This document shows positions 1 through 12,523 of a stretch of DNA of 64,000 bases, one piece after another. Source of the DNA: Rhyacophila brunnea (taxonomy: Eukaryota; Arthropoda; Insecta; Trichoptera; Rhyacophilidae). A program made the translations under genes and the position numbers. The DNA lies in the NCBI GenBank assembly GCA_022495005.1, contig JAGYXB010000020.1, positions 1,612,001-1,676,000 of the forward strand, read 5' to 3'. The notes beneath the pieces were generated by a model that did no database searches, had not been told where the DNA came from, and saw nothing but the letters and a program-made list of their open reading frames with translations. The first letter of the stretch is position 1. Each line of letters opens with the position of its first letter.

Positions 1-168
1 AAATTATTTTGGTTTGGTTGGACAGGGTGATTTTTTAAAAACTAACCAACACCACATGTAAATAAATTGTAGTCTTAGTTCAATAATAACAAATACTTAT
101 GACTGACAAAGTTTAATGTGCACTATTTATGCCGGATCTTAACAGCTTACCTCCACCCTTCGCCACTG
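1..168. mobile_element. hAT-type foldback element, right half, cut by the window edge
   Basis: The stretch ends in CTTCGCCACTG and matches the right half of the complete copy at 33260-33756. The left part lies outside the window or is missing. Confidence 0.6.
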
Positions 169-248
169 ATATAAAATAATATGTAACATAAAAAATGATT
201 ATTTTCCTGGTTTTGAAATAATCTTTGTGTAATATATTATATTCTTAC

Positions 249-1727
249 CGACAATTTCAACAAATCGTGTATAGGAATCCCCCTTTCCAATAACATTTTC
301 AGCCTCACACGTGTAGTTTCCTTCAGTTGATTCTTTCGTTACGTTCTTTATGATCCATACAGATGTGCTGATGTCAGGTACTTCTACGTTATTTTTGAAC
401 CAGCGATATCTAAATGGGTTTATGGATTTTTTTTTATAGCAAAATCAAAATTTGACTGTAGATTTGGATCAATAACTACCATACGTATATATGCACTGAC
501 ACGCTACAGTAGCCATGAGAAAACTAATAATCTCTCCGTCATTTCACATATATCGATGGCTCAGTTCCATGGTACGATAAGTCAAAAATTTCAAGCTTCG
601 AGTTATGTTAGCCATTATATTCATATATCGCTCCTGTTCAGTTCCACAACTCGAAAAAATTGATGGTTACCCTCGTAAGGCCGATGTGTTTGTCATTTTT
701 CTACAAGCCAGTATGGTGAGTCTAAACTTTGATCAGCAATTACTCAAAACTACTAATTCCTAGTTTGAATTCCTAATCATTATGGAACTGAGCCATTAAT
801 ATGTACAGTGTTATTTCATTGACTACAATGACATTATTAATGGACAACGCACTCAGTACAACAGTAGCAAGCAAGTAAATTCGCACATGTATAGGTAAAC
901 GTCATGTGACAAAATTTTGCAATTTCCATTATGCGATATCACGCATCGAGAATTTATAGCAATATCACCTTTATTGTAATGGCGTTAGAAGAGTGTTTCT
1001 AGTGTTAATGTTCATTTGAGCGAATGATATTGATATTAAAATATGAATTGAGACCCGACAAAAAACATCGGGAATTTATAGCAATATCAACTTTATTGTA
1101 ATGGCGTTAGAACAGATTATGCCATTCGGCAGACCCGACAAAAAAGTGAGTGTCATTTCTTTTCCAGATGCTTCGTCCATATTAATGTCATTGGTTGACT
1201 ACAATAAAGACGATGTACAGTAGTCTAATCCAGGGTTACCTAAACTGTGATGGTACACTTTGCAAGTCTGGAAACTTTAACAGAATACCTAGCTTATTTT
1301 GTAGGGTAGGTAAATAATAGATAATCAATAAATTAAAAAAAAAAAGGGAATATACTTGTCAGTCCTCGGTGACCGATGTTATCATTAAGAGGTGTTTTGT
1401 GCAGCTCAGGCATGTCTAAAGGTGCAGAATTCCACGATTTTATGACTCAATCCCACGGTTGAGCCTCTAACAACCTGCGATGCTACAACGGCGATCTACA
1501 TGTTGCATTCTTGATGTGCCGAGAAGTGTAGAACCGAGGAAAGTTATATGACAGTGTACTCGCCTTGCGCTTTGATGAGTCAGTAATTTGTACAAAAGAA
1601 GACATAATGTTATACCTTGCACCGTCACTTGGAAATCCTTCAAACGCAACAGAGCATGTCAGTTTTAAAGGTTTTCCTGGTTTGTTTGGCAGACGTTTAT
1701 ACGATAAATAGGCTCGGCTCGGTACGT
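249..1727 (-). CDS. Gene A Ig domain, type C (exons 1727-1616 and 409-249)
   Basis: The first exon is exactly 112 nt, a length shared by four exons of gene C, and holds the B-strand Cys in KLTCSVAF. The second (161 nt) opens with YRWFKNN and carries GNYTCEAEN. The split is in phase 2. Acceptors (TTCTTTCAG, CATTTAG) and donors (GTATAA, GTAAGA) are acceptable. N-glycosylation sequons NVT and NYT are present. The 1.2-kb intron between the halves contains a repeat also found near 53.4 kb. Confidence 0.78.
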
Positions 1728-4700
1728 CTGAAAGAAAATTTGATAATCCGTATCATAATTAAGTAATATGAAATTTATTTATTACATAATTATTTAAATA
1801 CCAGGGAAAATTTATTGGTAATTTCAATAATTAATACTTTACAATGTATAATGATTTCCGTTTGCAATGGAAGTTCCTCGTTCCAATCAGTCAAGTTTTC
1901 CGCCAAGCAGGAGTAACTGCCTCCAATATTGGCAGCATTGTCCTCTACTTCAAGTACAGCTGGATCGCTGATGCAGTTCTCACCATCTAAATAAAACCAT
2001 AAAATATATTATTAAATTGATATGTTTAAACTACTTCGCATTCATAGCCTCTGCACACGTGAGTAGATTTACTGACAGCAATACATATTGTTGCGAAAAT
2101 AAAAATAAAAGAGAAATGAAAACACTTATTTTTGTGCAAGATCCAACTTTACATGCAATAGTAGCAGTCTGCACACGGCAATCTGAAGTTGTCACCGCCA
2201 TTCAATTTAAATTTATCGATAATTTTTTTGTTTCAAATGATCATTTTAAACTATCATCCTGGCAACTATTCAACAGCTGCTATGATGTTCCTTCGACATT
2301 TTCACAATCTGTCAAATACAACACAACAGTAACTAACGAAAAATGAAATTGGCAAGACAATCAACATTTTGTGAGTGAACAGTTATTGTTGCGACAGTTT
2401 AATTTGCAGATTATTTCTGGCTGTAAATCTATGTACGCGTACAGGTGGTATAATGCTGGCTATTTTGCATATTGTGTCAGTAGCAAAAAAAACCTAAAGA
2501 AAATTATTGGACAGAGATAAACGATTATAACCTTTATAGTGAACTGTCTATCATTCTATAGCGGTGTTAAAAGACTGAACTACTGTTGTCTGAATAATTG
2601 TTGTGGTGTTATTTGACAGCTTGTAAAAATTGGTAAACATCAAAATGTGCTGTGCGGTGTAGTTCGTATTTTTTCCGGCACGTTCACCACCATCGTTTAC
2701 TGCGCATGCCCATATGTCAGTAAATTTCGTAAAGTTCAGTAGCCGCTAAACTTTTTTGATTCATGCAAGCAGTCCGCAACATGCATGATAATACATTCGT
2801 TATGGTTGCGACAGTACGTTCTGCCGCCAGTAAATCTATGCACGAGTAAACGCCATAAAGCTAATATTAAAAATTAATTAGAATATTTAATTCTTACCTA
2901 ATTCGTTATTGTTATTTTCACTGCAGAGTATTTCAGTAATATCTTTCGAGGCCTTTCCGTTTCTAAACCATTTGACGTTTGAGAGCTCGGATGAGTTAGT
3001 ATGTCGATCTACGCATTGTATTTTGAGGTTTACAGTCTCGTTGGATAGAAACGGACCGGGTGGGCTTACAACGACAATGTAAGGGCTAGGGTCTGAAAGA
3101 AATTTGAATATAATTATTTTTCCTGAATGAATGTTAAATAATTAATATAAATTACAGTTGTTGAAGAAAACTTTTTCTGTGAAGATTAGGGATTGCAATA
3201 CCTCTGATGATCTTTCAATAAATTTATATTATGAAGTGTTCTTAGATGCGTATTTCACTGGTAATTCCACCTTTTGTGTTATTAGTTTCTTGCACTTTTT
3301 ACACATATTATAACTTTCTTTACTTTTATCCCGTAAGAAGTAAAACCAAACATAATATTGCTCACTTTTTTTTTGAAAAAACAAACAAAGAGAATTTAAC
3401 CGCGATTTCAGATTCATCTAAATATACACCTGCTACTTCTAACACCTGTGAGCGACTGGCAAAAATATTTGGATAAATTTTAAAATGGATAGTAGGTACC
3501 TACCTATAATGCGAAAAATGTATTTCGAAAATCTGCACGTGTCATTGCTGGTGAAGGACGTCGAAAGGCAACCGTTAAACCTTTTATGTTAATTAATACA
3601 TTTTGTTTCCACTTTCAATACCGAATATATCGGTATTGTCTGATTTTTAAAACCGGTATTTCGGTTTCGAAAAACACTGGGATACCGGTTTTGAAATACC
3701 GGTATTGCAATCTTTAGCGAAGATGAAGCCTAAATATATGAAAGAGGAGCTGAAAGATCGCTTGACCCTATTTCAGTGCTATTTTCCAGCGCTGTATATT
3801 ATGGATAAAATTGTTTTGCATTACAAATGATAATAAATATATTATTTTAAATTGGTAAACAGGATGTTTTTTAAGTCGATAGGTCTTTCGGTTGTAACAC
3901 CATTATTAAGACTACAAAAATAAACGACTTGTATACGCTCACAGAATGAGACGAAATGATCTCTGTTTACAGGGTTTCCAAGACATAGACTCAAAAAACG
4001 TCCCATAGAATTTAATGTAAATTATATTATTGTCATTTGTTAAGTGAAATTCTATCAAGTACTTAAATGTTGACAATAATTGTTTTGCATTACTGTTACA
4101 AGCATGGCCCCTACATGGGGGGGGGGCTAACAGGGCTCTAACCTAGGGGCCCGGACTCAGGAGAAGCCGGCGTGGCCGATTCGACCAGATAAGTGAAATA
4201 AACACACATCACAAATTTGCTCATATAGTAAAAAAAAAGTCGCCTGCGTCGCTATTTTCCTTCAATAACGTTATTATTTAAAATTATATGCTTGTACGAT
4301 ACAATTTTTAATTGTGTATCGATACTCGACAACTCCACAATTCAAATGGATGTATTAAAAGATACAAAAAAACACTAAATATACACATTAATTTTACTGC
4401 GTACACCATTTGGAAAACGGCTACTGTAGAGCATCACAGTGCCTTTATCCTTAGCGATAGGTAGGGGGGCCCGCTTCAGGATGTGGGGGCCATGGTTACA
4501 AGGCTAAAAGAATTTTTTTTATACAAAGAACCATCATTATTTAGATGAACAATAACGTAGAATCGCTAATAACAATCTCACTAAATTGGCATTATATAAA
4601 ATCTGATGTTGGCAGATTACTGGAATGTATAGAAAACTGTAAATAAAAAAACATAAAAATATTTTAGGACCATTCTACGTAGTTGGTAAGGACGTAATAT

Positions 4701-5329
4701 TATTTAACCTTTTCAATGAATCACGATATGACTATGGCAGTATCTGATAGGCCGCAGATTTTAAAGGACACACGTTGAATGTAGAGCAAAGCTCTTACTA
4801 AAATCGCTGTAATGCCGATAAATTGTGGCTTAGTATTTCATAACTTATTCAAACAAATGTCACCGTGTGTTTAATTTTTTAGATTATGCAAATCAATCGA
4901 CAGTGGCTAGTAATTAAGTCGGACGAGATAATTAGCGAAATTTGTAAGTGTGGTCTGTCGATCACGGCCTCATGGAGCGAGAAAACTCATTTTCAGAGTG
5001 CTTAGTAGTAAAACATAATGATTTTCTATTGTTTATAGTATAATATTAATTATTCTATTATGGAAAATTGTTCTACACTTAATTTGGGAATCACTGATGT
5101 AGGTAGTAATACAATTTTGAAAAAAGATAGTACAATAATATCACCCACTGGGATCATTGAGTAAGTTAGTTGGAACATCTTCATGTTCATCTCTTTCAAA
5201 TACTGCATGTCTTGCTTTACGGCATGGCAATCCATTTTGACAATTATTCAAGATTTTATATCCGCTGGTTTCATTTATGGATAGACATAAAAGTGAGAAT
5301 GCAATTAATAAAATCTTCGAAATGTTCAT
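249..5329 (-). CDS. Gene A: secreted multi-Ig protein, 5' part (runs off the left edge)
   Basis: I chained five coding exons on the minus strand: 5329-5221, 3092-2898, 1986-1843, 1727-1616 and 409-249. They total 721 nt (240 residues and one base) without a stop, with splice phases 1,1,1,2,1. The product starts with a signal peptide, followed by an Ig domain of type B (residues about 37-149) and one of type C (about 150-240). The last exon ends in a good donor, so more exons lie beyond base 1. Ig motifs are clear: B-strand Cys, the C-strand Trp and the F-strand Y-x-C in both domains. Both domain types also occur in gene C (24905-56183), so the two are tandem paralogues in the same orientation. 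The protein is probably exported. Its function is unknown; adhesion or recognition is only inferred from the Ig fold. An alternative is that these exons belong to a longer isoform with an upstream start that I cannot see. Confidence 0.78.
830..1190. repeat. Dispersed repeat R4, copy 1
   Basis: This closely resembles 53190-53545. Both carry an internal near-tandem duplication of a unit containing TTTATTGTAATGGCGTTAGA, and both end near GATGCTTCGTCCATATTAAT. The copy lies in an intron of gene A and the other in a non-equivalent intron of gene C, so it behaves as an independent mobile repeat. Confidence 0.6.
1843..3092 (-). CDS. Gene A Ig domain, type B (exons 3092-2898 and 1986-1843)
   Basis: The first exon (195 nt) carries the B-strand Cys (IQCVDR) and C-strand Trp (VKWFRN) and ends at GTAAGA. 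The second (144 nt) carries the F-strand SYSCLAEN and ends at GTAAAG. A phase-1 intron splits the domain. An additional Cys pair flanks that intron (EILCSE at the end of the first exon, GENCIS at the start of the second). The same layout occurs in the type B domains of gene C, which argues for shared descent and an extra disulfide. Confidence 0.78.
2043..2866. repeat. Dispersed repeat R1 (two partial or nested copies)
   Basis: Both ends show the R1 terminal pattern (a GTAGATTTACTG-like sequence left, CAGTAAATCTATGCACG right), with a further internal end near 2430-2455. Related copies are near 25048-25658, 28900-29345 and 49075-49475. There is no coding capacity. Confidence 0.5.
3600..4100. 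other. Non-coding stretch, nothing recognised
   Basis: AT-rich sequence with short direct motifs (several ACCGGTATT-like words near 3620-3710, echoed near 24040-24090). No open frame or splice-consistent exon was found. Confidence 0.4.
4095..4500. repeat. hAT-like dispersed element with G-run ends
   Basis: It is bounded by GGGGGCC-type runs. Parts recur at 6115-6240, 27370-27610 and 28150-28320 in varying orientation (for example the words around GAAGCGGGCCCC and AAATAAACACA). The composition suggests hAT-type ends, but I could not define a target duplication. Confidence 0.4.
4704..4996. mobile_element. piggyBac-like short element, 3' end eroded
   Basis: It starts at TTAA-CCTTTTC and follows the complete copy at 40512-40813 for about 280 bases. 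The terminal TTAA on the right is not recognisable. Confidence 0.55.
5221..5329 (-). CDS. Gene A exon 1: signal peptide
   Basis: The ATG follows directly on a 3' splice acceptor (TTTCTTTCAG then ATG), so at least one non-coding exon must lie upstream. The exon encodes MNISKILLIAFSLLCLSIN, a typical hydrophobic leader, and then a short stretch with two Cys. It ends at donor GTAAAG in phase 1, as the leader exon of gene C does. The frame stays open to about 5150, so a later donor is possible. Confidence 0.7.
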
Positions 5330-5462
5330 CTGAAAGAAAAGTAAACACACATTTTGGTCAATGTGCCAAACATATCAGGATTCTATTTTCAAGAACTGAT
5401 AAGGCCGTATTAGGTCAAAACCTAACAAAAAAATACATATAATATATTCAATGCACAGTAAA

Positions 5463-5820
5463 GTTTCACTCAATATGTCGTCATCACCATAAGTCGGGAT
5501 AGATCCACTGCTGGATGAAGGCCACCCCATAGCTCCTTCTACATGGTCCCTAGATTTTCGTTGACCCGTACATCCACTGAATTTTATGAGTTTGTCTATC
5601 TAGCAGATTTTAGGACATCTCTGTTGACGTTTAGTGCCCCTTGGATACCACTGTATGATTGATTGATTGATTTCACTCGCCGAGCGACATGTTCAGCCCA
5701 TCGCCATTTAATCTGCTTGGCGACCTCTTTCACATTGCATACCCTTGTCTGCTTCCTCATCCATTGATTTCTTCTGTGATCGTTTCGCGTTATGCCCAAC
5801 ATGCACCTTTCCATCGTAAT
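5463..5820 (-). mobile_element. RTE-type LINE fragment (reverse transcriptase C-terminus)
   Basis: The minus-strand frame at 5596-5814 reads MERCMLGITRNDHRRNQW and later KWRWAEHVARR. These are hallmark strings of the C-terminal end of RTE-like reverse transcriptases. The frame then breaks. A short ATG/TGA-rich tail near 5465 fits the 3' end of such elements. Confidence 0.65.
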
Positions 5821-6114
5821 TCACTTGTAATTTTTTCATTACTCTTACATTAAAATTCAATTTTAAGCACGTATACGTGATCTATACCCAATATGTAATG
5901 ATCTATAAATTCTAAGCCCGTTAATCGTTCTGTTTGTTTTCGCACATTTCAAATTATACAAAGGAAGGTAGATAAGTCCAATTTTATTTTGCGTGCATTT
6001 ATTACAATAATTATGGGTATATAATATATACGGAAAATAAAAATGTATAACATATTGATCTAATTTAAAATACAATAGAAAAAGAAACAGACATCAAAAC
6101 CAATCAGTTATGCT

Positions 6115-6240
6115 TGAGACCATAGCCCCCACATCCTGAAGCGGGCCCCCAGGTCAGGATATTTGGCAAGCCCCCCTATTTATTACTAAGATTAAGGGCA
6201 GTGTGATGCTCTACATTCTACAGTAGCGTTTCACAAATTT
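6115..6240. repeat. Fragment of the G-run hAT-like repeat
   Basis: CATCCTGAAGCGGGCCCC and the following sequence to CTACAGTAGCG match the inverse of 4400-4500. Confidence 0.45.
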
Positions 6241-6427
6241 TGCATGTAAATTATCATTTAAATATATCAATCATTATATCACATCAAATTGACCGCACCA
6301 CCACCTATTTTAAAATTTAACTATTACACAAGTAGGTAACTAAATTTTATTATAATACAAGTTTTTCAAAGTGTTGAAATTGTCGTTTCGTGCAACATAT
6401 CCATAAAAAAAATTGAAAGAATATACC

Positions 6428-6690
6428 TAAGGCTTAAAAACGAACCATAAGTGTGAATGAGAAAGTATTCGGTACGTTTATATCTCCGCAAGATGCGTTA
6501 GAGTAAGATAGAGTTTATATGGCTGAATAAAATATTTTTTGTAAATGTCACCGATATATATATTGATTTGAATGACCACCAACATTCATTTAAAAACTGC
6601 GAATACGTGTTGCTGAAATTTATAGTTTTTGTGTTAAATAATATAAAGTCAGTGTCAATTATTTTTAGTTAATATAGTAGAAAATATGGT
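6428..6690. repeat. Dispersed repeat, inverted copy at 41985-42215
   Basis: Both share the cluster of words around AACCATAAGTG, ATATCTCCGCAA and GCAACACG in opposite orientation. No coding sequence was seen, and the class is unknown. Confidence 0.45.
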
Positions 6691-7206
6691 TAATTATCTT
6701 GAGTTTAAATTTGGTAGCCGTACTTGGTAGCCGTACGTACCGTATAGTTAAGTTAATAATAATAAAATTGAGGTTCTACTGGGCGTTATACGCAAGAAAC
6801 ATGGTTTTATTTTGCCGAATAATACCCACTCTCTTTATATTATTACTCTAAGAATATACCACTATCTAAAATACACACAACCTTATTTTTGATGGTTTCG
6901 GACATAGTTGCGTTTGCCTTCAATATCTTCACATCAAAACAATATAAATTCTTTTTATATGAAATGAGTGTCTACTTACGATAGTTTCACTTATAAACAG
7001 TTTTCATTACTTAGATGGCTATACTAAAGCCACTGCTGAACTGACGTTTTTATGAATTTGAACATTATTGTTTTTCAGTTAATTATAGTTTTTGATAAGA
7101 ATATATTTATATAACGGGTAAAAAAATTTGTTTGAAAGTTACAAACAGGGTGTTTAAAATTTGTTAGCATTTTCATGATTAGTAATTTTATTTAAAAGTA
7201 GAATTT

Positions 7207-7378
7207 CAGTGGCGATGGGTGGAGGTAGGCTGTTAAGATCCGACATAAATAATGTACACTAAACTTTGTCAGTCATACGTATTTGTTTTCATTGAACTAA
7301 GTCTACAATTTATAGATGGTGTTGGTTAGTTTTTTATAATTCCATTAAACACTGCGAAAACCAAGCCATGATAGATAA
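7207..7378. mobile_element. hAT-type foldback element, left half only
   Basis: It starts at CAGTGGCGATGGGTGGAGG and matches the left arm of the 33260-33756 copy up to the CCATGATAGATA region. No right arm follows. Confidence 0.6.
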
Positions 7379-7489
7379 TAGGCAGCAAATAATCGTCTAT
7401 CTATAAAATATCCAACTGTAGTAAGTAGATGAAAAATGTTAAATGCAATTTTCTCAAAACTATGAATTTGCATTTATGGTCCTTTTACA

Positions 7490-7920
7490 TTGGGGGGGCA
7501 TTTTTATGCGTATCCGGAAACTTGTAAGTATGCAGTTCGCCATATCACACTTCACCGTGAAATGTTGTATCGGAAATATATGACCGTATCTTAAAGACTG
7601 TTAACATCTTTGGGTCGTATAAGTACAGAGATAAAATTCATGTCTAAATAAAACACGGCTCTGGTCGGTTTACAGGAAGCCAGCACCAAAAAAATTTTGA
7701 AAATAGCCGATATACTTACTGGAATATTTGTTAGGTTAGGTTTTCATTCTTGATTTCAAGAATTTTGCCAAATTCAGCTATGAAAATTGAATTAATGTTC
7801 ATATTGAATCGAATAAAATTGGAGACCGTATAGTATAAGGTCATCTCTTTCCGATAAGAAAGCTCGCGACGAACTGTGCCACGGTGAAATGTTTTACATA
7901 AAATTTATGTGTAACCATTT
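7490..7920. repeat. Dispersed repeat R2, copy 1 (inverted copy at 47045-47430)
   Basis: Long stretches agree in reverse orientation with 47045-47430, including ACGGTCTCCAATTTTATT-like and AAACACGGCTCT-like words. A fragment also lies at 26930-27020 and parts at 8940-9080. There is no coding capacity. Confidence 0.55.
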
Positions 7921-8455
7921 TTATGATGGAAGGCCAATCAATGTACAGATTATTATTTTTTCTATGGCTGTCAACTCAACCATACTAAAATATTTCATAG
8001 ATTGGGATTTACCTACTCATATATAAAAACTGGGTGTAACATTGCAATTATTTTCCGTGCGCATAGGTGAGGCCATGCCGGGACAGTGACGTCACTCGGC
8101 TAGGTAAAATGAATGAAGAAGCGCGACACTCTGGGATTATACCTGCACCGCATATCAGGTGAAATTTGTTGCATGCGATACCAGCTGACTTTTGAAACTA
8201 AAAACTTGTCAACTCATACGGTGTGCGACTGTATATTTAATTAATATTGTTTTGTGAAGAAAAGACTGTCTCTTGTTATAATCAAATCTTTTTAGATGCA
8301 ATTTTATTTATCATTCAAAGGGCTGTTTAGGAATACCCGGTAGTTTTATTTTAGATACACACTATACCTAATAATTTCATATAATACGGAAAGGTCAGGT
8401 CATTGTTTTTTGATAAATACAAAATAAAATAATCTAGAATCTAATAAGATATTCT

Positions 8456-8649
8456 GGTAATGTTTGGTTATCAGGAATACAGCGGAAAACACATTTTGAA
8501 AATACCCGATATACTGGATTATTTGTTAGTTTGGGTTAGTTTAGGTTAGGTTAGGTTAGGTTTGGTTAGGTTAACCTAACAAATAATCCAGTTTATCGGC
8601 TATTTTCAAAATGTGTTTTCCGCTGTATTCCTGATAACTTAACAGTACC
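8456..8649. mobile_element. Short inverted-repeat element with TTAGG-like core, copy 1
   Basis: Arms of about 70 bases (GGATACAGCGGAAAAC-like, then TGGATTATTTGTTAG) face each other around a GGTTAGGTTAGG core. The sister copy is at 50635-50852. The outermost bases (GTACTGTT..AACAGTAC) allow a TA target, as in Tc1/mariner-type short elements. Confidence 0.65.
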
Positions 8650-10169
8650 GATATTCTTTTTTTTGTTAATTTATATATTATTTTTATTGAATATGAAATA
8701 TTCAAGTGATTATATAAATATGACAATATGCAATTAAAAAATATTATTCGCCTAGTATGCAGTCTTCGCCACTGGTTTTAAGTTATCGTCCCGTCTATGA
8801 TTCATGCAAATTTTTTCTTATATTTACGTTTAAACTGAGGTCAGCTTAGCAATCTTCTTTTTGGTGCAGGACACAATGCGAACACCAGGATTCAGGCTTT
8901 CGACAATGCGTATAATACATGTTCCGTAGACAATTCTCCAATGTTACTCCAGCGGCAAAGACATTTTGAAAATAGCCGATATACTGAATTATTTGTTAAG
9001 TTGGGATAGTTTAGGTTAGGTTTTCATTCTCGAAATTTGCCAAATGAATTTTGAATTTTGCCAAAATCGGCTATGACAATAAGTGCGGTTCCCGTCTGGC
9101 TTTCCCATAACCGACTTGTACCTATTGAACAACTTTCTCCCTTCTCCCAAAGTTGATCTAGTAAGTTTATCATCAATTTTTTTTCCTATTAAAACATTGA
9201 ATCATTGCTCAGCCATCATCGGGGTTCACAGTAGGTAGGTACTTAGTGTTCCGGTGGAAAACAAAACTAGCAAATAAATATGGAATGGAACAATGAAAGC
9301 TCCAATTTTTCAAGAAAGGACTAAGTAAACAAAAATAAGGTAAATGTGCCGCAGATGCCGTCATGATTTTATAACTTTCTTTTTAGACCAAACCAAACCT
9401 AACACAACCCAACCCACCCCAATCTAATATAATCTTAGTTTGTGATAATGATTCCTTAAAATGTATGAAAATTAAATTAACAATTATCGGATCGAAAAGC
9501 CTATGCGCCGACAAAAAAGGTAATGTGAATCGGGATAAGTGTAACTTTGGGGTAAGTGTAGCAACTAAAATATCTCAGTATCTACTACGAATTGGATGAT
9601 GCCATCTATGGAAAGGTGATAGCAAAGTCACCGATTTATAAAAATAATCAGAAATGGTGTCGATACTATGTTTTTTGAGGTGACTACATGGATTATTCTC
9701 CAGACGACATTTTGAAGTCGACGAGTGAGATGGTAGCTGTTACTAAACATTTTTTTAAAACACGGAAATCTGCACATTATGGTTATAAAATTTGGTAAGT
9801 ATGTGTTTTGATACCCTGCTTCACGTGTTGTTATCGTTTTACTTATTGATAAGCATTTTAAAGCTTTAATTGAGTAGACACACTTTCCCCACGAAAGTAA
9901 ACGCGTGGGGTATGCGCACCATTGTTTTGTGTCACACTTCCCCCATATATTTTCTATGAATTCGCATAGTCATTATTTTTACTAGTGATGGTACACGACG
10001 CATTATTTATATCGATCGAAAAAATGTTCGCAATTGAAATAAAATGTTTATAATTTTATTATTATAGTTTTATGTTAGCTAAGTAGGTGGGTACTCGGAA
10101 GAGTGCATGTGTTTCAATTTAATACACAAGTTTTTAAAATAAGTGCTTATCTAACATGTGATAATACTT

Positions 10170-10558
10170 AATGTGCATTTTTCCATATGTAAATATAAAC
10201 GAAAGACAGATAAAGGAGCTTACGACCGAGGAAAATTACAAAAAATAGTTTAATGTGTAAAAAAACAGGATATGTCATATATGGATATGTATAATCATGT
10301 TTACGAAAGAAGACAGTTTTAGCAGAAGTACAATATTACCCAAAGAGATTGAAACATCTTTTGCAGAAAATTTGCATACATTGGAAAAGCATGTCTCACA
10401 AAAAAAGTAGTCCTTGAATTAATTGGACAGTACATTAAAGAAAATAATATTAACACACCGGTTAAAAACGAAGTACCCGGACACAATTGGTTTAGAGGTT
10501 TTATTAAAAGAAATAAGTTATTATTTAAATATGATGATTACTTAAACCCTAACGGCTA
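10170..10558 (+). pseudogene. Pogo/Tigger-type transposase remnant
   Basis: Reading across frames gives YKRKTDKGAYDRGKLQKIV, which resembles the start of a psq-type DNA-binding domain. Farther on comes ELIGQYIKENNINTPVKNE, followed by GHNWFRGFIKRNKLL, which resembles the CENP-B-like domain of Tigger/jerky transposases. Several stops and frame changes separate these pieces. No catalytic domain is visible. Confidence 0.55.
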
Positions 10559-11044
10559 AAATTATTATACATGGAACATGCCTTGGCCACTGATTCTCTG
10601 AATGCTAGTTGTCCAAATTCGAAGGAAAATAAAATAAATTGCGGGGCGCGGATCACACGTAATTCCCGAAGCGCCGTTCGCGGCCGTGTGGTCAAGACAA
10701 AAGCATGTTCCACGTTAAAAACCGGAAGCCGTAGAATATGTTTGTAAAAAAGTTTGCGATCCTTTTGTAATCAATTGGTACTTTAACTTGTCTTATTAAA
10801 CAGTACAACCATCAACCTGAATTTAGAGGATTGTCCACAATGGATATATAATGTTGGCTGTCAACTTGACATAACAAGTTTTTCCCATGAGCCTTCAAAA
10901 AGTAAGCTCGTTAGTGTCATCGGATTTCCGTCAACTACCTACAATTAATAAAAAATACGTCGTTTTTCTTTCGGGACATCACTAGCGCTTGATACATTAG
11001 TCACACTTACCCAAAGAGATTGAAAGACTGGAGAGGGAACACGC

Positions 11045-11419
11045 CAGTGTTGCCATATTTTGAAAGTGGAATTATAGTACAGAGCCTCCAAAATTATAGT
11101 ATTTGGAGATAAAATATAGTACGCGTTGTCATCTGTTGAAAATTTTCCCAATTTTTCATAGTCGGCTCGTTTTTATTAGGAAAAATATTTCGCCGCGGGC
11201 CGCAGGTTCCCAATTTTTCGTGGTCGGCTTGTTTTTTTTAGGAAAAATATTTCGCCGCGGGCCGCAGATTTCCAAATTTTCGAAGACCACTCGATTGCGA
11301 AATGGCAAATGCAGAATTATAGTACTTTTATATAAAATTATAGTACGATTTTCAAAATTATAGTATTTTGGGCGTACTATACCTATTTTATATCGTACAT
11401 AGTACGGTTGGCAACACTG
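11045..11419. mobile_element. hAT-type short element with 8-bp target duplication
   Basis: The ends are CAGTGTTGCCA and its complement TGGCAACACTG. The flanks carry a perfect 8-bp duplication, GAACACGC, at 11037-11044 and 11420-11427. Inside, a unit of about 65 bases containing TTCGCCGCGGGCCGCAG occurs twice in tandem (about 11151-11270). No transposase. Confidence 0.85.
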
Positions 11420-12523
11420 GAACACGCTATCATTAAATTTATGTACTAAAAAATACGAATCGGAGAAAGACAGTTGGTAATGTTGGTATTCTGGAGCTTC
11501 TTCTGGCTTCTTCAAGTTCGTGTGGTAAAACAACATGGCGGATATGATATTGTTATTCTCTCGATTTATACGTATTATACGTTATTATTCGGTAAAAAAA
11601 TGTTTATTAATGGAAGAATACAAATGAGTAACAGCATTTCGGAACAATATGCATACTATTAATTATTTATACATTGATAGTTTTTCCTAAAAGATCTTTT
11701 ACAATAACAATTCAAAACTTTACATCAAACGTCAAATGGTTGTTTATTGCGAAAAATCCAGGGCCGTATGCATAATATTATTTTGAACCCAAAATATACG
11801 ATGTCTTTTTCAAAGTAAAAACTGTTAGTGCTAGTTAGCTACGTCCCCATTTAGTCACTTCAACGCCGACTTCCTCTTCAACTTTTAAATTCTGGTTTTA
11901 CACCGAGAAGTTTTGTGCATGCGCAGAGGAGATGAATCCGTTTTACTCGTTTTACTGTCTACATTCGTTCATCACAGCTTACACTTCGTTGAGTCATAGA
12001 TTATACATCGAAATAGATTCGCAGGTGATGAATAAAATTATTCACGGTAATACAGCGCCACCACGGAGCGTACGGGAAACGAGTGTAAAAAGTTAAAAGA
12101 AAACAGTAAAATTTGGAATAACAAATACTTAATTATATTAGTTATTTTTTTAAACTTATTATCACAATCATATTTGTAATAAATAAGCATAATTGAGTGT
12201 GTCCTAACGACAAAACCAGTCATGGAACTAGTTTAGTGCCATCTATCGGTGCACTTTGAATTACATTAATGATATTTATTCTTGTATGGATATTCACCCT
12301 CGCAAATAAAATATTCTATGCCCGAACGTCATACGAATAATTCTGATTGTCAAAATAAATATTACAATTATACTAGGTATATTGTAGGTAATTGCATCAA
12401 TTTAAGTTGAAGAGATTTAAATTTAATGATATAATATATTTTCTGACTACTGTTCGGAATAATGAGGGCAACAGAATCGAATGAAAACGTCCTTTTTCAG
12501 AACTTTACACGGATTTCAAAGGC

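Noticed and set aside
2017..2346. 109-codon plus-strand frame
   Set aside because: It overlaps repeat R1 and the region just upstream of a gene A exon; no domain and no splice support.
11156..11536. 126-codon minus-strand frame
   Set aside because: Mostly inside the hAT-type short element at 11045-11419 and its tandem repeat unit.
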